Shown here in pieces: positions 38,997 to 48,581 of a stretch of 64,000 nucleotides of DNA. Position numbers and translations under genes: made by a program. The stretch's first letter is position 1. Each line of letters begins with the position of its first letter. The notes under the pieces are model-generated. The model saw only the letters and a list, made by a program, of their open reading frames with translations, searched no databases and was not told the DNA's origin. Location: contig NZ_PYVZ01000007.1 in NCBI RefSeq assembly GCF_003056405.1, positions 1 through 64,000 of the forward strand. Direction: 5' to 3'. The stretch comes from Devosia indica (GTDB taxonomy: Bacteria; Pseudomonadota; Alphaproteobacteria; Rhizobiales; Devosiaceae).

Positions 38997-40265
38997 ATGG
39001 AATTGCGCCGAGTCGTCGTCACCGGACTGGGGCTTGTCACACCGCTTGGCTGCGGCGTGGAAGCAACCTGGTCCAATATTCTTGCCGGCAAGAGTGGCGC
39101 CAAGCGTATCGACGATTTCGAAATCGACGATATCGCCTGCCAGATCGCTCACCGCATTCCGCTCGGGGACTATGCCGATGGCAAGTACAACCCCGACGAA
39201 TGGATGGAGGTGAAGGAGCAGCGCAAGGTTGATCCCTTCATCGTCTACGCCATGGCGGCGGCCCAGCAGGCCATCGAAGATGCCGGTGTCGAGCCCAAGA
39301 CCCAGGAAGAACAGGAACGCACTGGCGTCCTGATCGGCTCGGGCATTGGTGGTGTCGGCGGCATTTATGATGCGTCGATTACTCTGCATGAAAAGGGGCC
39401 GCGCCGCATCAGCCCCTTCTTCATTCCCGGTCGGCTGATCAACCTGGCCTCCGGCCAGGTCTCTATCCGCTTCGGCCTCAAGGGACCGAACCATTCGGTG
39501 GTGACGGCCTGTTCCACTGGCGCTCATGCCATTGGCGATGCTGCCCGTCTGATCGCCCTGGGCGATGCGGACGTCATGGTGGCCGGTGGCACTGAAAGCT
39601 GCGTCAACCGTCTGTCGCTGGCCGGTTTTTCTGCCGCCCGGGCGCTTTCGACCGGTTTCAACGACAATCCGACTGCCGCTTCACGTCCTTACGACAAGGA
39701 CCGCGATGGCTTCGTGATGGGCGAGGGCGCCGGCATTGTTGTGCTCGAAGACTATGAGCGGGCCAAGGCGCGCGGCGCCAAGATTTATGGCGAAGTGATC
39801 GGCTATGGCCTGTCGGGCGATGCCTATCACATCACCGCTCCCTCGCCCGATGGCGACGGTGGCTTCCGCGCCATGAGCGCGGCGGTCAAGCGTGCTGGTA
39901 TCTCGGCATCGGAAATCGACTACATCAATGCCCACGGCACCTCCACGCCGCTGGGGGATGAAATCGAACTGGGTGCCGTGACCCGCGTTCTGGGCGACGC
40001 TGCCAAAGGCGCCGTGATGAGCTCGACCAAGTCCGCGGTGGGCCACTTGCTCGGCGCTGCCGGTTCTGTGGAAGCCATCTTCTGCCTGCTGGCCATGCGC
40101 GACAATATCGCCCCACCCACGCTGAACCTGGATAATCCTTCGGTCGAAACCGAGATCAATCTTGTGCCGCACACGCCGTTCAAGAAGGAAATCAATGTGG
40201 CCCTGTCCAACAGCTTCGGCTTTGGCGGCACCAATGCGACCCTGGTGATGCGCAAGGTGCAATAG
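38997..40265 (+). CDS. fabF: 3-oxoacyl-ACP synthase II
   Basis: FabF condenses malonyl-ACP with growing acyl-ACP. The 422-residue thiolase-fold enzyme has the nucleophile C172 in SVVTACSTGAHAIGDAA, and the two histidines in INAHGTSTPLGD and SAVGHLLGAAG. NSFGFGGTNATLV near the end completes the signature. A palindromic structure starts at the last base of the stop codon. Confidence 0.97.
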   Translation: MELRRVVVTGLGLVTPLGCGVEATWSNILAGKSGAKRIDDFEIDDIACQIAHRIPLGDYADGKYNPDEWMEVKEQRKVDPFIVYAMAAAQQAIEDAGVEPKTQEEQERTGVLIGSGIGGVGGIYDASITLHEKGPRRISPFFIPGRLINLASGQVSIRFGLKGPNHSVVTACSTGAHAIGDAARLIALGDADVMVAGGTESCVNRLSLAGFSAARALSTGFNDNPTAASRPYDKDRDGFVMGEGAGIVVLEDYERAKARGAKIYGEVIGYGLSGDAYHITAPSPDGDGGFRAMSAAVKRAGISASEIDYINAHGTSTPLGDEIELGAVTRVLGDAAKGAVMSSTKSAVGHLLGAAGSVEAIFCLLAMRDNIAPPTLNLDNPSVETEINLVPHTPFKKEINVALSNSFGFGGTNATLVMRKVQ

Positions 40266-40309
40266 CATCGCGCGGAAAAGTGGACGGCGGTTTCCGGCGT
40301 TGGCGATGC
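40265..40309 (+). repeat. Nested palindromic intergenic motif after fabF
   Basis: Outer arms gcatcgc (40265-40271) and gcgatgc (40303-40309) enclose inner arms cggaaa (40273-40278) and tttccg (40291-40296). The gcatcgcgcggaaaagtgg core is a motif I have often seen between genes in Rhizobiales; that memory is not checked here. Confidence 0.55.
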
Positions 40310-40337
40310 ATACAATTTGAGCTTTTCCACGAATTGT

Positions 40338-40379
40338 AAGGGGCACATTGCACTCACCTGCGATGTGCCCCTTGTCTTT
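40338..40379 (+). terminator. Probable transcription terminator after fabF
   Basis: A perfect 11-bp stem (aaggggcacat 40338-40348 with atgtgcccctt 40363-40373), 14-nt loop, then gtcttt. The T run is short and the loop large, so strength is uncertain, but the stem is the strongest in this gap and separates the fatty acid genes from mltG. Confidence 0.6.
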
Positions 40380-40483
40380 GCGCGTCCGCGTTGCGAACAA
40401 TGCCGGCGCCCCGCCACAGTTTGGCGCAAGAATAATGACAACCAGGGCCGCCAAGGCCCATATTCGCGAGTGACAGGGATACG

Positions 40484-41614
40484 ATGAACGATCGCAGGAA
40501 TCGGCGCCGCCGCCGCTCAGGTAATGGCTTGGTCGACATCCTCAATGGCCTGCTGACCCTTCTGGTCATCGGCCTTGTCGTGGTCGGGGGCGGTCTGTTC
40601 TATGTTGCCTCGCAATATTATGGCGATGGCCCGCTGCGGGAGGACCGCGTTTTCCGTGTGGAATCGGGCAATACGCTTTCCACCACGGCCAACCGCCTCG
40701 AAGAGCAGGGCTTCATCACCAATTCGATGATCTTCAGTCAGTTCGGCAGCCGCGTCGAGGAAAGCGCCATCGTCAAGGCAGGCGACTTCAACATCCCTGC
40801 CGGCGCCTCAATGTCCGAGATCCTCAAGGAGCTGACGCTGGGCAATCCGTTGCGCTATGCCGTCACCATTCCCGAAGGCTGGACCGTGTGGCAGGCCATT
40901 CAGCGTATCAATGCCGATGACCGGCTGACTGGCTCGATCGACCAGCTTCCGCCCGAAGGGTCGATCCTGCCCGGCAGCTATGACTACACCCCCGGTGACA
41001 CCCGCCAGTCCGTGCTGGACGCGATGCAACTGGCCATGACCCAGGCGCTGGCGCAGGTCTGGGCCGGGCGCGAGGCGGATCTGCCGCTCGAATCGCCTGC
41101 CGAATTGCTGATCCTGGCCTCGATCGTCGAGAAGGAAACCGGCATTGCTTCGGAGCGTCCGCAGATTGCCGCTGTCTTCGTCAATCGTATACGCGAGGGC
41201 ATGCGCCTGCAGTCGGATCCGACCATCATCTATGGCATTACACTGGGCCAGGCGACGCTCGACCGTGGCATTCGGCGCTCCGAAATCGAGGAGCGGACGC
41301 CCTACAATACCTATCAGATTGATGGTCTGCCGCCGACCCCCATCGCCAATCCGGGCATTGAGGCGCTTGAGGCCGTGGCCCACCCGGACAGCCATGACTA
41401 CCTCTACTTCGTGGCCAAGGGAGCGACGCCGAGCGAGGGCCACGTCTTTGCCGAGACCTATGCCGAGCATCAGCAGAATGTGGCGCGCTACCGCGAAATA
41501 GCCGCCGAGGCGGCCGCGCAGGCCGAGGAAGAGGCCGAGGCGGCGCGCCAGGCGCTTGAGGCCCAGGAGGCCGAAGGCGCCGGCGCTGAAGCCGAAGCCG
41601 AAACGGCACAGTGA
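40484..41614 (+). CDS. mltG: Endolytic murein transglycosylase MltG
   Basis: MltG cuts nascent glycan strands and so ends peptidoglycan chain growth. The 376-residue protein has a basic N-terminus, one membrane helix (about 20-45), a LysM-like part and the YceG catalytic domain with the glutamate in LASIVEKETGIASERPQIAAVF, then LQSDPTIIYG and TPYNTYQIDGLPPTPIANPG. The C-terminal 45 residues are an Ala/Glu-rich helix. Its stop overlaps the yicC start (GTGA). Confidence 0.96.
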   Translation: MNDRRNRRRRRSGNGLVDILNGLLTLLVIGLVVVGGGLFYVASQYYGDGPLREDRVFRVESGNTLSTTANRLEEQGFITNSMIFSQFGSRVEESAIVKAGDFNIPAGASMSEILKELTLGNPLRYAVTIPEGWTVWQAIQRINADDRLTGSIDQLPPEGSILPGSYDYTPGDTRQSVLDAMQLAMTQALAQVWAGREADLPLESPAELLILASIVEKETGIASERPQIAAVFVNRIREGMRLQSDPTIIYGITLGQATLDRGIRRSEIEERTPYNTYQIDGLPPTPIANPGIEALEAVAHPDSHDYLYFVAKGATPSEGHVFAETYAEHQQNVARYREIAAEAAAQAEEEAEAARQALEAQEAEGAGAEAEAETAQ

Positions 41615-42498
41615 GCGCCACGCTCGCCAGCATGACGGGCTTTGCCCGCGCGGAGCGGCAGCTTGGCGACATGCGGGCTCGGGTCGAGCTGAAATCGGTC
41701 AATAGCCGCGGGCTCGATATGCGCCTGCGGCTGGGGCCGGGGCTGGATGCGCTCGAAATTCCCCTGCGCCAATTGCTGTCCAAATCGCTGAGGCGCGGCG
41801 CCATCAATCTCGTGCTGACGCTGGATCGTAGTTCACGCGCCGGGGCGGTTCGCCTCAATCATCAGGCCCTGGCCGGCGTACTGGCTGCCATCGCGCAGGT
41901 CCGGCAACAGGTCACAACAGACCTGCCCCGGCCGGAGGGTATTCTGGCCTTGCCCGGCGTGCTCGAGACCGACGATGGGGCAGGGGAGATCGACGAAGAC
42001 CAGCAGGCAGAAGTGGTCCTGGACTGTGCCCGGCAGGCGCTCGGCTCCCTGCTGGCTGCGCGCCGGCAGGAAGGAGCCGAGATCGCGGCGGTGCTGCTGG
42101 ACCATCTGGACACGATTGCCGAACTGGTGGTCCGCGCCGAGGCTCACCCGTCCCGTGATCGCGCCACGATAGAGGCCAGGCTGCGCGAGCAGGTCGCGGC
42201 ACTGCGCGAGGATACCAGCCTGCCGCAGGACCGGCTGGCGCAGGAAGCCCTGCTCCTGGCCACCAAGGCCGACATCCAGGAAGAACTGGACCGGTTGCGC
42301 GCCCATATCGCCGCCGCCCGCAAGCTGATCGAGGACGGTGGCGCGGTGGGCCGGCGGCTCGATTTTCTGGCCCAGGAGTTCAATCGCGAGGCCAACACGC
42401 TTTGCGCCAAGGCAAACGCAGTGGAGCTGACAGCCATCGGTCTTGACCTCAAGGCGACGATCGATCAACTACGCGAACAGGTTCAAAACGTCGAATAG
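41611..42498 (+). CDS. yicC: YicC-family endoribonuclease
   Basis: The 295-residue protein has LASMTGFARAERQLGDMRARVELKSVNSRGLDMRLRL at the start and the DUF1732 end FLAQEFNREANTLCAKANAVELTAIGLDLKATIDQLREQVQNVE. YicC proteins are recently recognised RNases. The GTG at 41611 overlaps the mltG stop; an ATG at 41632 is possible but would cut conserved residues. gmk follows, the usual yicC-gmk pair. Confidence 0.93.
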   Translation: MSATLASMTGFARAERQLGDMRARVELKSVNSRGLDMRLRLGPGLDALEIPLRQLLSKSLRRGAINLVLTLDRSSRAGAVRLNHQALAGVLAAIAQVRQQVTTDLPRPEGILALPGVLETDDGAGEIDEDQQAEVVLDCARQALGSLLAARRQEGAEIAAVLLDHLDTIAELVVRAEAHPSRDRATIEARLREQVAALREDTSLPQDRLAQEALLLATKADIQEELDRLRAHIAAARKLIEDGGAVGRRLDFLAQEFNREANTLCAKANAVELTAIGLDLKATIDQLREQVQNVE

Positions 42499-42508
42499 AG
42501 TGGGTCAA

Positions 42509-43147
42509 ATGGATTTTCAGCGCCGCGGCGTCATGCTGGTGATTGCCTCTCCGTCAGGCGCAGGAAAATCCTCGATCTCGCGCTCCCTGTTTCAGCAGGA
42601 CCCCAATATCCGCCTCTCGGTCTCGGTGACCACGCGCGCCCGCCGCAGCGACGAAGTGGATGGCACGCATTACCATTTTATCGACGTGCCCACCTTCAAG
42701 CGCATGCAGGCCGATGACGGACTGCTCGAATCCGCTGAGGTGCACGGCAACTTCTACGGCACGCCGCGCGCCCAGGTGGAAGAGCAGCTTGCCGCCGGCA
42801 ACGATATTCTCTTCGATGTCGATTATCAGGGCACTCTGCAGCTCTATGAAAAGTGCCGCCAAGACATGGTAACGGTTTTCATCCTCCCGCCCACCATTGG
42901 GGAGTTGCGGGCCCGGCTGGAGCGTCGCGCTCAGGATAGCGTGGGCACCATTGAGAAGCGCCTGCGCAATGCCCGCATCGAACTCGATCACGCGGGCGAA
43001 TACGAATATGTCATCATCAACCGCGATTTGGAGCAGTCTGTCCAAAACGTCCGCTCCATCCTTGCTGCGGCCCGCCTCAAGCGCGAGCGTCAAACCAATT
43101 TTGCGAGTTTCGTCAAAGACTTGCAAAGCCAGATTGATTCTCTCTGA
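42509..43147 (+). CDS. gmk: Guanylate kinase
   Basis: Gmk phosphorylates GMP to GDP. The 212-residue protein has the P-loop ASPSGAGKSSISR (S15-G19-K20), the GMP-binding SVSVTTRARRSDEVDGTHYHFI, and DILFDVDYQGTLQL. ATG at 42509, 10 bp after yicC. It links the purine genes of this window (guaB, guaA) to nucleotide supply. Confidence 0.97.
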   Translation: MDFQRRGVMLVIASPSGAGKSSISRSLFQQDPNIRLSVSVTTRARRSDEVDGTHYHFIDVPTFKRMQADDGLLESAEVHGNFYGTPRAQVEEQLAAGNDILFDVDYQGTLQLYEKCRQDMVTVFILPPTIGELRARLERRAQDSVGTIEKRLRNARIELDHAGEYEYVIINRDLEQSVQNVRSILAAARLKRERQTNFASFVKDLQSQIDSL

Positions 43148-43185
43148 GAATGAAGTTCGAGCCCGTGCACATTCAGCGTTTCGGG

Positions 43186-43312
43186 CGTCACCCCACCCTC
43201 ATTCCCTCCCCTTCGAGGGGAGGGAGGCGAAAGTACGAAACGTCTGTGTTCATCGTCTCCCTTCCCCTTGTGGGGAGGGATCAAGGGTGGGGGTGCCAAG
43301 GGCGGCACCCCA
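43186..43312. repeat. Composite G/C-run palindromic repeat between gmk and an MFS gene
   Basis: Three palindromes in 127 bp: ccctcccc-ttcga-ggggaggg (43204-43224), ccttccccttgtggggaggg (about 43260-43279) followed by atcaagggtggggg, and gggtgcc-aagggc-ggcaccc (43291-43310). This ccctcccc/ggggaggg mosaic is a form of intergenic repeat familiar from alphaproteobacteria and unrelated to the 25-bp palindrome family above. Confidence 0.75.
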
Positions 43313-43334
43313 GTAGACTCAGGGTGCGAAAGCC

Positions 43335-44564
43335 ATGATCGCTCCCGCAATCCAGCGCGGCACGCCAGAGTTCGTGCGCGCCAATATCGCCTTCTTCCTC
43401 GCCGCATTTTCAGTCTTCGCATCGCTCTATTCGGTGCAGCCGCTGCTGCCCATGTTCGCGCAATATTGGGTGCGGGATGCGGGGACAGCATCGCTGGCGC
43501 TCTCGGCCACCACGGCCACCATGGCACTGGCATTGATCCCCGCCAGCATGCTGGCCGATCGGCTCGGCCGGCGTCGGCTGATCGTCGGTGCTCTGCTGGC
43601 AACGGCCATTCTGGACGCATTGCTGCCCTTCACCCAGGTGTGGTGGCAGCTCATCACCCTGCGCACGCTGATGGGCCTGACCCTGGCCGGCGTTCCGGCC
43701 GTCGCCATGGTCTATCTCTCCGAGGAAATGGACCCCGGGGCGCTGGGCTATTCCATGGGCCTCTATATTGGCGGCACGGCGATTGGTGGCATGGCCGGGC
43801 GCGTCATCTCCGGCGTTCTGTCGGACTGGCTGGGCTGGCGCCTCGGCACCGGCATCCTGGCCAGCCTCATCGTGGCCGCAGCGATTGCCGTTGCTGTCCT
43901 GCTCCCCCGGCCACGTCACTTCGTGCGCGATCCGATCCGCCTGCCCGACCTCTGGCGCCGCTGCCGGGCCAGTTTTGACGATGCGGCGCTGCCCTGGCTG
44001 TTTGCCAGCTCATTCCTGCTGATGGGCGGCTTTGTCACGCTCTACAATTACGCCGGCTTCCGCCTGGCCCTGCCGCCATTCGACCTCAGCCATGCTGCCA
44101 TCGCTGCGATCTTTCTTGTGTACCTGCTGGGGGGCGTCAGCTCGACCTGGGCAGGCGGCTTGTCGCAGCGTCTGGGCCGAAGAAAGGTGTTCTGGGCGCT
44201 GGTGGCGTTGATGGGAACGGGCATGGCTGTAACGATGATCGAGGATACCATTGTCATCATCATTGGCCTGGCCATCGCGACTACGGGATTTTTCGCTGCG
44301 CATGGCGTTGCCAGCGCCTGGGTTACCCGCCGCGCCCGGATCGGCAAGGCGCAGGCCTCGGCCATCTATCTGGTGGCCTATTACCTCGGCGCCTCGATCC
44401 TGGGCACGCTGGGTGGCTATGCCTGGACGGCCTGGGCCTGGCCCGGTGTCATGCTGGTCAGCGGCGGTGCGGCGATATTGGCGCTGCTGGTGGCCATCAG
44501 GCTGGTCTTCGTGGCGCCCTTGCCGGTGCCGGAAAAACCCGCAGCACCTTCGCCTCTCCTCTGA
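43335..44564 (+). CDS. MFS transporter (YnfM-like)
   Basis: A 409-residue major facilitator with about 12 helices. FFLAAFSVFASLYSVQPLLPMFA and the loop motif SMLADRLGRRRLIVGALL match the YnfM/YgaY-like group of putative efflux proteins. RVISGVLSDWLGWRLGTGIL is the motif between helices 4 and 5. It stands alone after a repeat region and converges on rsmA with an 11-bp gap. Substrate unknown. Confidence 0.9.
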   Translation: MIAPAIQRGTPEFVRANIAFFLAAFSVFASLYSVQPLLPMFAQYWVRDAGTASLALSATTATMALALIPASMLADRLGRRRLIVGALLATAILDALLPFTQVWWQLITLRTLMGLTLAGVPAVAMVYLSEEMDPGALGYSMGLYIGGTAIGGMAGRVISGVLSDWLGWRLGTGILASLIVAAAIAVAVLLPRPRHFVRDPIRLPDLWRRCRASFDDAALPWLFASSFLLMGGFVTLYNYAGFRLALPPFDLSHAAIAAIFLVYLLGGVSSTWAGGLSQRLGRRKVFWALVALMGTGMAVTMIEDTIVIIIGLAIATTGFFAAHGVASAWVTRRARIGKAQASAIYLVAYYLGASILGTLGGYAWTAWAWPGVMLVSGGAAILALLVAIRLVFVAPLPVPEKPAAPSPLL

Positions 44565-44575
44565 GGGACGGGGAA

Positions 44576-45427
44576 TTAGCCTTCGGCCCGCAACCCCGGC
44601 AAAGCCCGCGCCATGGCGAGGAAGGCTTCGATGGGCAGGGTTTCGGCCCGCTCTTCGCCCTTGAGGTCTGCAGCGGCCAGCAGGGCCTCGACCGGCACGC
44701 CGAGCGATTTCAGCGACTGCCGCACCATCTTGCGGCGCTGGCCGAAGGCGGCCCTGGTCACCTGTTCGACCAGCCTGACCGGCAGCCCCTCTTCAACCGG
44801 CTTGGGCACGATGTGCACCACGGCCGAGGTGACGCTGGGCGGCGGCACGAAGGCCTGTTTGCCGACATTAAAGGCGATGCGGGCGTCAGTCCGCCAGCCG
44901 GCGAGGACGCCGAGGCGACCATAGTGATTGTCACCGGGCCCGGCCACGATCCGCTCAGCCACTTCACGCTGGAACATCAGCGTCAGGCTCTCGAAAAAGG
45001 GTGGCCAGGGCTCCATGGTCAGCCAGCCGGTGAGAAGCTGGGTGCCGATATTATAGGGCAGATTGGCGACGATCCGCGTCGGACCGTCAGCCAGCAGGCG
45101 ATAGTCCATCTCCATGGCATCACCGCCAATCACGGTCAGCCGGCCCGGATAGGCGTCGGACACTTCAGCCAGGGCTGGCAGGGCGCGTGCGTCGCGCTCA
45201 ATGGCGATGACCTCGCGCGCGCCTTCGGCGAGCAGGGCACGGGTCAGCCCACCGGGGCCGGGACCGACTTCAATCACCCGCACGCCCTCGAGTGATCCGC
45301 CGACACGGGCAATGCGCGCGGTCAGGTTGAGATCGAGCAGGAAGTTCTGCCCCAACTCCTTCTTGGCGCGCAGGCCGTGGGCGTTGATGACCTCGCGCAG
45401 CGGAGGGAGATTGTCGATCTGGCTCAT
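44576..45427 (-). CDS. rsmA: 16S rRNA dimethyladenosine transferase RsmA (KsgA)
   Basis: RsmA dimethylates A1518 and A1519 of 16S rRNA. The 283-residue protein has [19 protein letters not shown], the SAM motif [16 protein letters not shown], the adenine-methylase motif [14 protein letters not shown] and [10 protein letters not shown]. Its ATG overlaps the pdxA stop (ATGA), the conserved surA-pdxA-rsmA order. Confidence 0.97.
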   Translation of the reverse strand: MSQIDNLPPLREVINAHGLRAKKELGQNFLLDLNLTARIARVGGSLEGVRVIEVGPGPGGLTRALLAEGAREVIAIERDARALPALAEVSDAYPGRLTVIGGDAMEMDYRLLADGPTRIVANLPYNIGTQLLTGWLTMEPWPPFFESLTLMFQREVAERIVAGPGDNHYGRLGVLAGWRTDARIAFNVGKQAFVPPPSVTSAVVHIVPKPVEEGLPVRLVEQVTRAAFGQRRKMVRQSLKSLGVPVEALLAAADLKGEERAETLPIEAFLAMARALPGLRAEG

Positions 45428-46425
45428 GTCTTGGGGGCCGTCATGGTATGCGCCATGGCCAGGGCCGCGGCAAAGCTGGAAACGGAGGCCTTGCCGGTGC
45501 CGGCCAGGTCGAAGGCGGTGCCATGGTCGGGCGAGGTGCGCACAATGGGCAGGCCGAGCGTGACATTGACGCCGGCATCGAAGGCCACGGTCTTGATCGG
45601 GATCAGCGCCTGATCGTGATACATGGCCAGCACCGCATCATAGTGCCGCCAATGGGGCGGATGAAACAGGGTATCGGCGGGCAGGGGGCCGACAGCCTCT
45701 ATGCCGTCGGCCACCGCGTCGGCAATGGCCGGCGCGATGCTCTCCACGTCTTCGCTGCCAATCGAGCCGCCCTCACCGGCATGGGGGTTGAGCCCGGCCA
45801 CCGCGATGCGGGGATTTTCGATATGAAACCGCTGCCGCAGGTCATGGGCCATCACCCGCAGCGTATCGAGGATCAGCTTGCGGCTGATCAGCCCAGGCAC
45901 ATCCTTGATCGGCACGTGAATGGTCAAAGGGACGGCGCGCAGATCTTCGTGCGCCAGCATCATCACCGGCAGCCGAGGCTTGCCGCCCATGGCGCAGAGA
46001 TCGGCCAGAAATTCGGTATGGCCAGGATATTTGAACCCGGCATGGTAGAGCGCGCCCTTGTGAATGGGGGCCGTTACAACCCCCCGGCAATGCCCCGTCA
46101 TGGCCGCCTGCACGGCCTCGGAAATGGCATTGATGACGACGGACGCGGCATGTTCATCGGCCACACCGGGCAGGTCGGCCACCATGCCCTCGATATGCGC
46201 CACCGGCAGTGCCCGCGCGAATGTGTCGGCAGCGGCGTCCGCTCCCACGGCCTCGATGCCGATATCAAGGCCCAGGCGCAGGGCGCGGGCCTTGAGAAAA
46301 TTGGCGTGTCCATAAACAACAAAGGGGGGAAGGTTGAGGGCCTGGCGGCGCGCATAAAGCGCCAGGATCAGGTCTGGGCCGATACCAGCCGGTTCCCCCA
46401 TTGTGACGGCCAAAGGCGCAGTCAT
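45424..46425 (-). CDS. pdxA: 4-hydroxythreonine-4-phosphate dehydrogenase
   Basis: PdxA oxidises 4-phosphohydroxy-L-threonine in pyridoxal phosphate synthesis. The 333-residue protein starts [21 protein letters not shown], has metal-binding histidines in [23 protein letters not shown] and [15 protein letters not shown], and [14 protein letters not shown] near the end. The ATG at 46425 has ggggga 4 bp upstream; the longer TTG start at 46437 is less likely. Part of lptF-lptG-surA-pdxA-rsmA. Confidence 0.96.
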   Translation of the reverse strand: MTAPLAVTMGEPAGIGPDLILALYARRQALNLPPFVVYGHANFLKARALRLGLDIGIEAVGADAAADTFARALPVAHIEGMVADLPGVADEHAASVVINAISEAVQAAMTGHCRGVVTAPIHKGALYHAGFKYPGHTEFLADLCAMGGKPRLPVMMLAHEDLRAVPLTIHVPIKDVPGLISRKLILDTLRVMAHDLRQRFHIENPRIAVAGLNPHAGEGGSIGSEDVESIAPAIADAVADGIEAVGPLPADTLFHPPHWRHYDAVLAMYHDQALIPIKTVAFDAGVNVTLGLPIVRTSPDHGTAFDLAGTGKASVSSFAAALAMAHTMTAPKT

Positions 46426-46516
46426 GCTGTCCCCCAAAGGCGAGGCGGCCGCAAGACATTGCGGCCGCGAAATGGCCCCCGGAATGGGCCGCTATTCTGC
46501 GCAGGCCGCGATGCGC

Positions 46517-47407
46517 CTACTGATAGAAGATCTTGGCCTGGCTGCGCAGGCGTTCGAGATAGGCCTCGGCTTCCTTGGCCAGGGCATCGCCGCCGACATC
46601 CTCACGCAACCCGCCTTTGACGAAGGTCAGGTCTTCGGCCTGCACCTTTTCGCAGATGGCCAGCATGGACAAGCCCGCCTCGACCGCGCGCGGCTTGCTG
46701 ATGCCACCGACATTGAGGCCGGCCAGTTCCCGGGCAATGGCATCGGGCATCTGCGTGGCGTGGCGGCGGCCGATATCGACGACGGCGACATCGGTATAGG
46801 CAAGCGAGAGTTCCACGGCCGTGTCGCAGCCGGCAAAACTTGAGCGGAAACTATTGGCCTGGCCGGACCGGCCACCGCCACCCACAAAGATGACTTCCTT
46901 GAGGATATAGTCGAAGTTCTGGAAATCGGCGATCTGCTCGGCGGCGCGCTGGTCCAGTTCAAGCTCGGAAATCTGCACCTGCGGGGTGATGGCGGATTCG
47001 GTCACGGCATTCCAGGCAATGGCGGCGCGCAGGCGATCCTGCAGGGTCTGGGCGCTGACGCCGCCCTGTTCCAGCATCTGGGTCAACCGGTCGCGGCTGA
47101 CATTGAGATTGCGGGCAATCTGGAGGAAGGCGTCGTCGACCTGCGCATTGGACACATTGATGCCCAGCCGCTTGGCCTCCTGGATCTGAATGGCCTCGGT
47201 GATCAATTGCTGGGTCGCGCCGCTGCGGCCGGTATTGTTGCCTTCCATGCGGAACAGACGCAGGCGCTGATCCACCTGAATATCGCTGATTGGCTCGCCA
47301 TTGACCGTCACCACGGTCGCCGCCATGGCAGGGGCAATGCCTCCCAGGGTCAGGGCAAGTCCGATGAACATCGCGCCGAGAGCGCGCCGAAATTCAGCAA
47401 AGGTCAT
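46517..47407 (-). CDS. SurA-like periplasmic chaperone/peptidyl-prolyl isomerase
   Basis: A 296-residue exported protein: signal peptide to about residue 29 (FIGLALTLGGIAPAMA), then a SurA N-terminal chaperone domain (VNGEPISDIQVDQRLRLFRME, TQQLITEAIQIQEAKRLGINVSNAQVDDAF). The C-terminal part corresponds to one parvulin domain but is weakly conserved, with no second parvulin, so isomerase activity is uncertain. In E. coli SurA escorts outer-membrane proteins. It is directly downstream of lptG; the lptD gene expected between them is missing. Confidence 0.88.
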   Translation of the reverse strand: MTFAEFRRALGAMFIGLALTLGGIAPAMAATVVTVNGEPISDIQVDQRLRLFRMEGNNTGRSGATQQLITEAIQIQEAKRLGINVSNAQVDDAFLQIARNLNVSRDRLTQMLEQGGVSAQTLQDRLRAAIAWNAVTESAITPQVQISELELDQRAAEQIADFQNFDYILKEVIFVGGGGRSGQANSFRSSFAGCDTAVELSLAYTDVAVVDIGRRHATQMPDAIARELAGLNVGGISKPRAVEAGLSMLAICEKVQAEDLTFVKGGLREDVGGDALAKEAEAYLERLRSQAKIFYQ

Positions 47408-47507
47408 GGTCAGGTCCGCTTGTCTTGTGACGCCTTCAATGCGGCGTCAGAGCCAGTCTTGTCAATTGGGCGATGATTGAGGCCAAAATCGGAACGGCCC
47501 GAACCGG

Positions 47508-48581
47508 TCAGGTCCAACCATCCTCCTTGCGTAGCAACACTGTCACACCGATGACGATGGCGACAAGGGCCGGGCCGACGGCGGCAAAGAGCGGGTCCAG
47601 CACGCCGGTCGCGCCGGCCCGGTCTGCCATTTCGGTGATGATGAAGACGACAAAGCCGAGCACGATGCCATAGAGCACGGCCGGCCCGATCTGCGCGTGG
47701 CGGCTATAGCCGGCGGTAAAGGCAAAGCCGATCAGCAGGGATCCGGTCAGCACCAGCGGCAGGGCCAGCAGCTTGATCAGCCGCATCGAGGTCGAGGCAT
47801 AAATCGAGGGATCGCTGACCCCGCGCTGCAGCAATTGGGCCAGCTCGAAAAAAGTCATGTCTTCGGTCGAGGCCAGCTTGAGGCTGATTTCGGCCGCAGT
47901 GGAGCGGGTCGGCACGCGCAGATCGCGCATGATCCGCACCGGGCCATCCGGCGTGCGCACGCTGGCTTCTGGAAAGGTCCAGAATCCGCCTTCCAGAATG
48001 GCTTCCTCCGCCTCAATGCGGGGTGTTTCACTGGGGCCCAGGTGAAACAGCGTCACATCGGCCAGCCTTGAGCCGCCTTGCGACATGCCGCGCCCCATCA
48101 AAACATAGTGTACCCCATCGCCGCGCTGCTCCAGCCAGACCTCGCCCGGCGGGGTCAATTGCGTCACCTGTCCAGGCGGGGTAGGGGCCAGTTCGCGGTT
48201 GATCGTGGTGCTGATGGTCTCTGCCCCAAGGGCGATCACCAGGCTGGCGAAAAACAGCACGGCCACCGGCGCGCGCAGCACGCGCCAGATCGAGAGGCCA
48301 CTGGCCTTGATCACAGTCAGCTCGTGCCGCATCTTGAGGTCGACCAGCCCCAATATGGTGCCCATCAAAACCGTTACGGGCAGAGTCTTGATGGTCCAGC
48401 GCACCGCGCTCATCGCCACCATGACAATGGCCATGTGCACGCCGCGCTCGTCGGCCACATGGCTGAACCGCCAAGTGTCGAGCGATTCGACCAGCGCGAT
48501 CAGCCCGTAAAAGATGAATACCGTGGCAGCGATGCGACTCGTCAGCCGGGCGACAATGACCCTGTCGATATGGTTGATCAT
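47508..48581 (-). CDS. lptG: LPS export ABC transporter permease LptG
   Basis: LptG with LptF and LptB extracts lipopolysaccharide from the inner membrane. The 357-residue protein has the YjgP/YjgQ pattern: an opening helix ATVFIFYGLIALVESLDTW, LPVTVLMGTILGLVDLKMRHELTVIKASGLSIWRVLR (coupling helix), a periplasmic jellyroll, and three C-terminal helices. The ATG at 48581 overlaps the lptF stop (ATGA). A TTG or ATG further upstream at 48614 would lie inside lptF. Confidence 0.95.
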   Translation of the reverse strand: MINHIDRVIVARLTSRIAATVFIFYGLIALVESLDTWRFSHVADERGVHMAIVMVAMSAVRWTIKTLPVTVLMGTILGLVDLKMRHELTVIKASGLSIWRVLRAPVAVLFFASLVIALGAETISTTINRELAPTPPGQVTQLTPPGEVWLEQRGDGVHYVLMGRGMSQGGSRLADVTLFHLGPSETPRIEAEEAILEGGFWTFPEASVRTPDGPVRIMRDLRVPTRSTAAEISLKLASTEDMTFFELAQLLQRGVSDPSIYASTSMRLIKLLALPLVLTGSLLIGFAFTAGYSRHAQIGPAVLYGIVLGFVVFIITEMADRAGATGVLDPLFAAVGPALVAIVIGVTVLLRKEDGWT

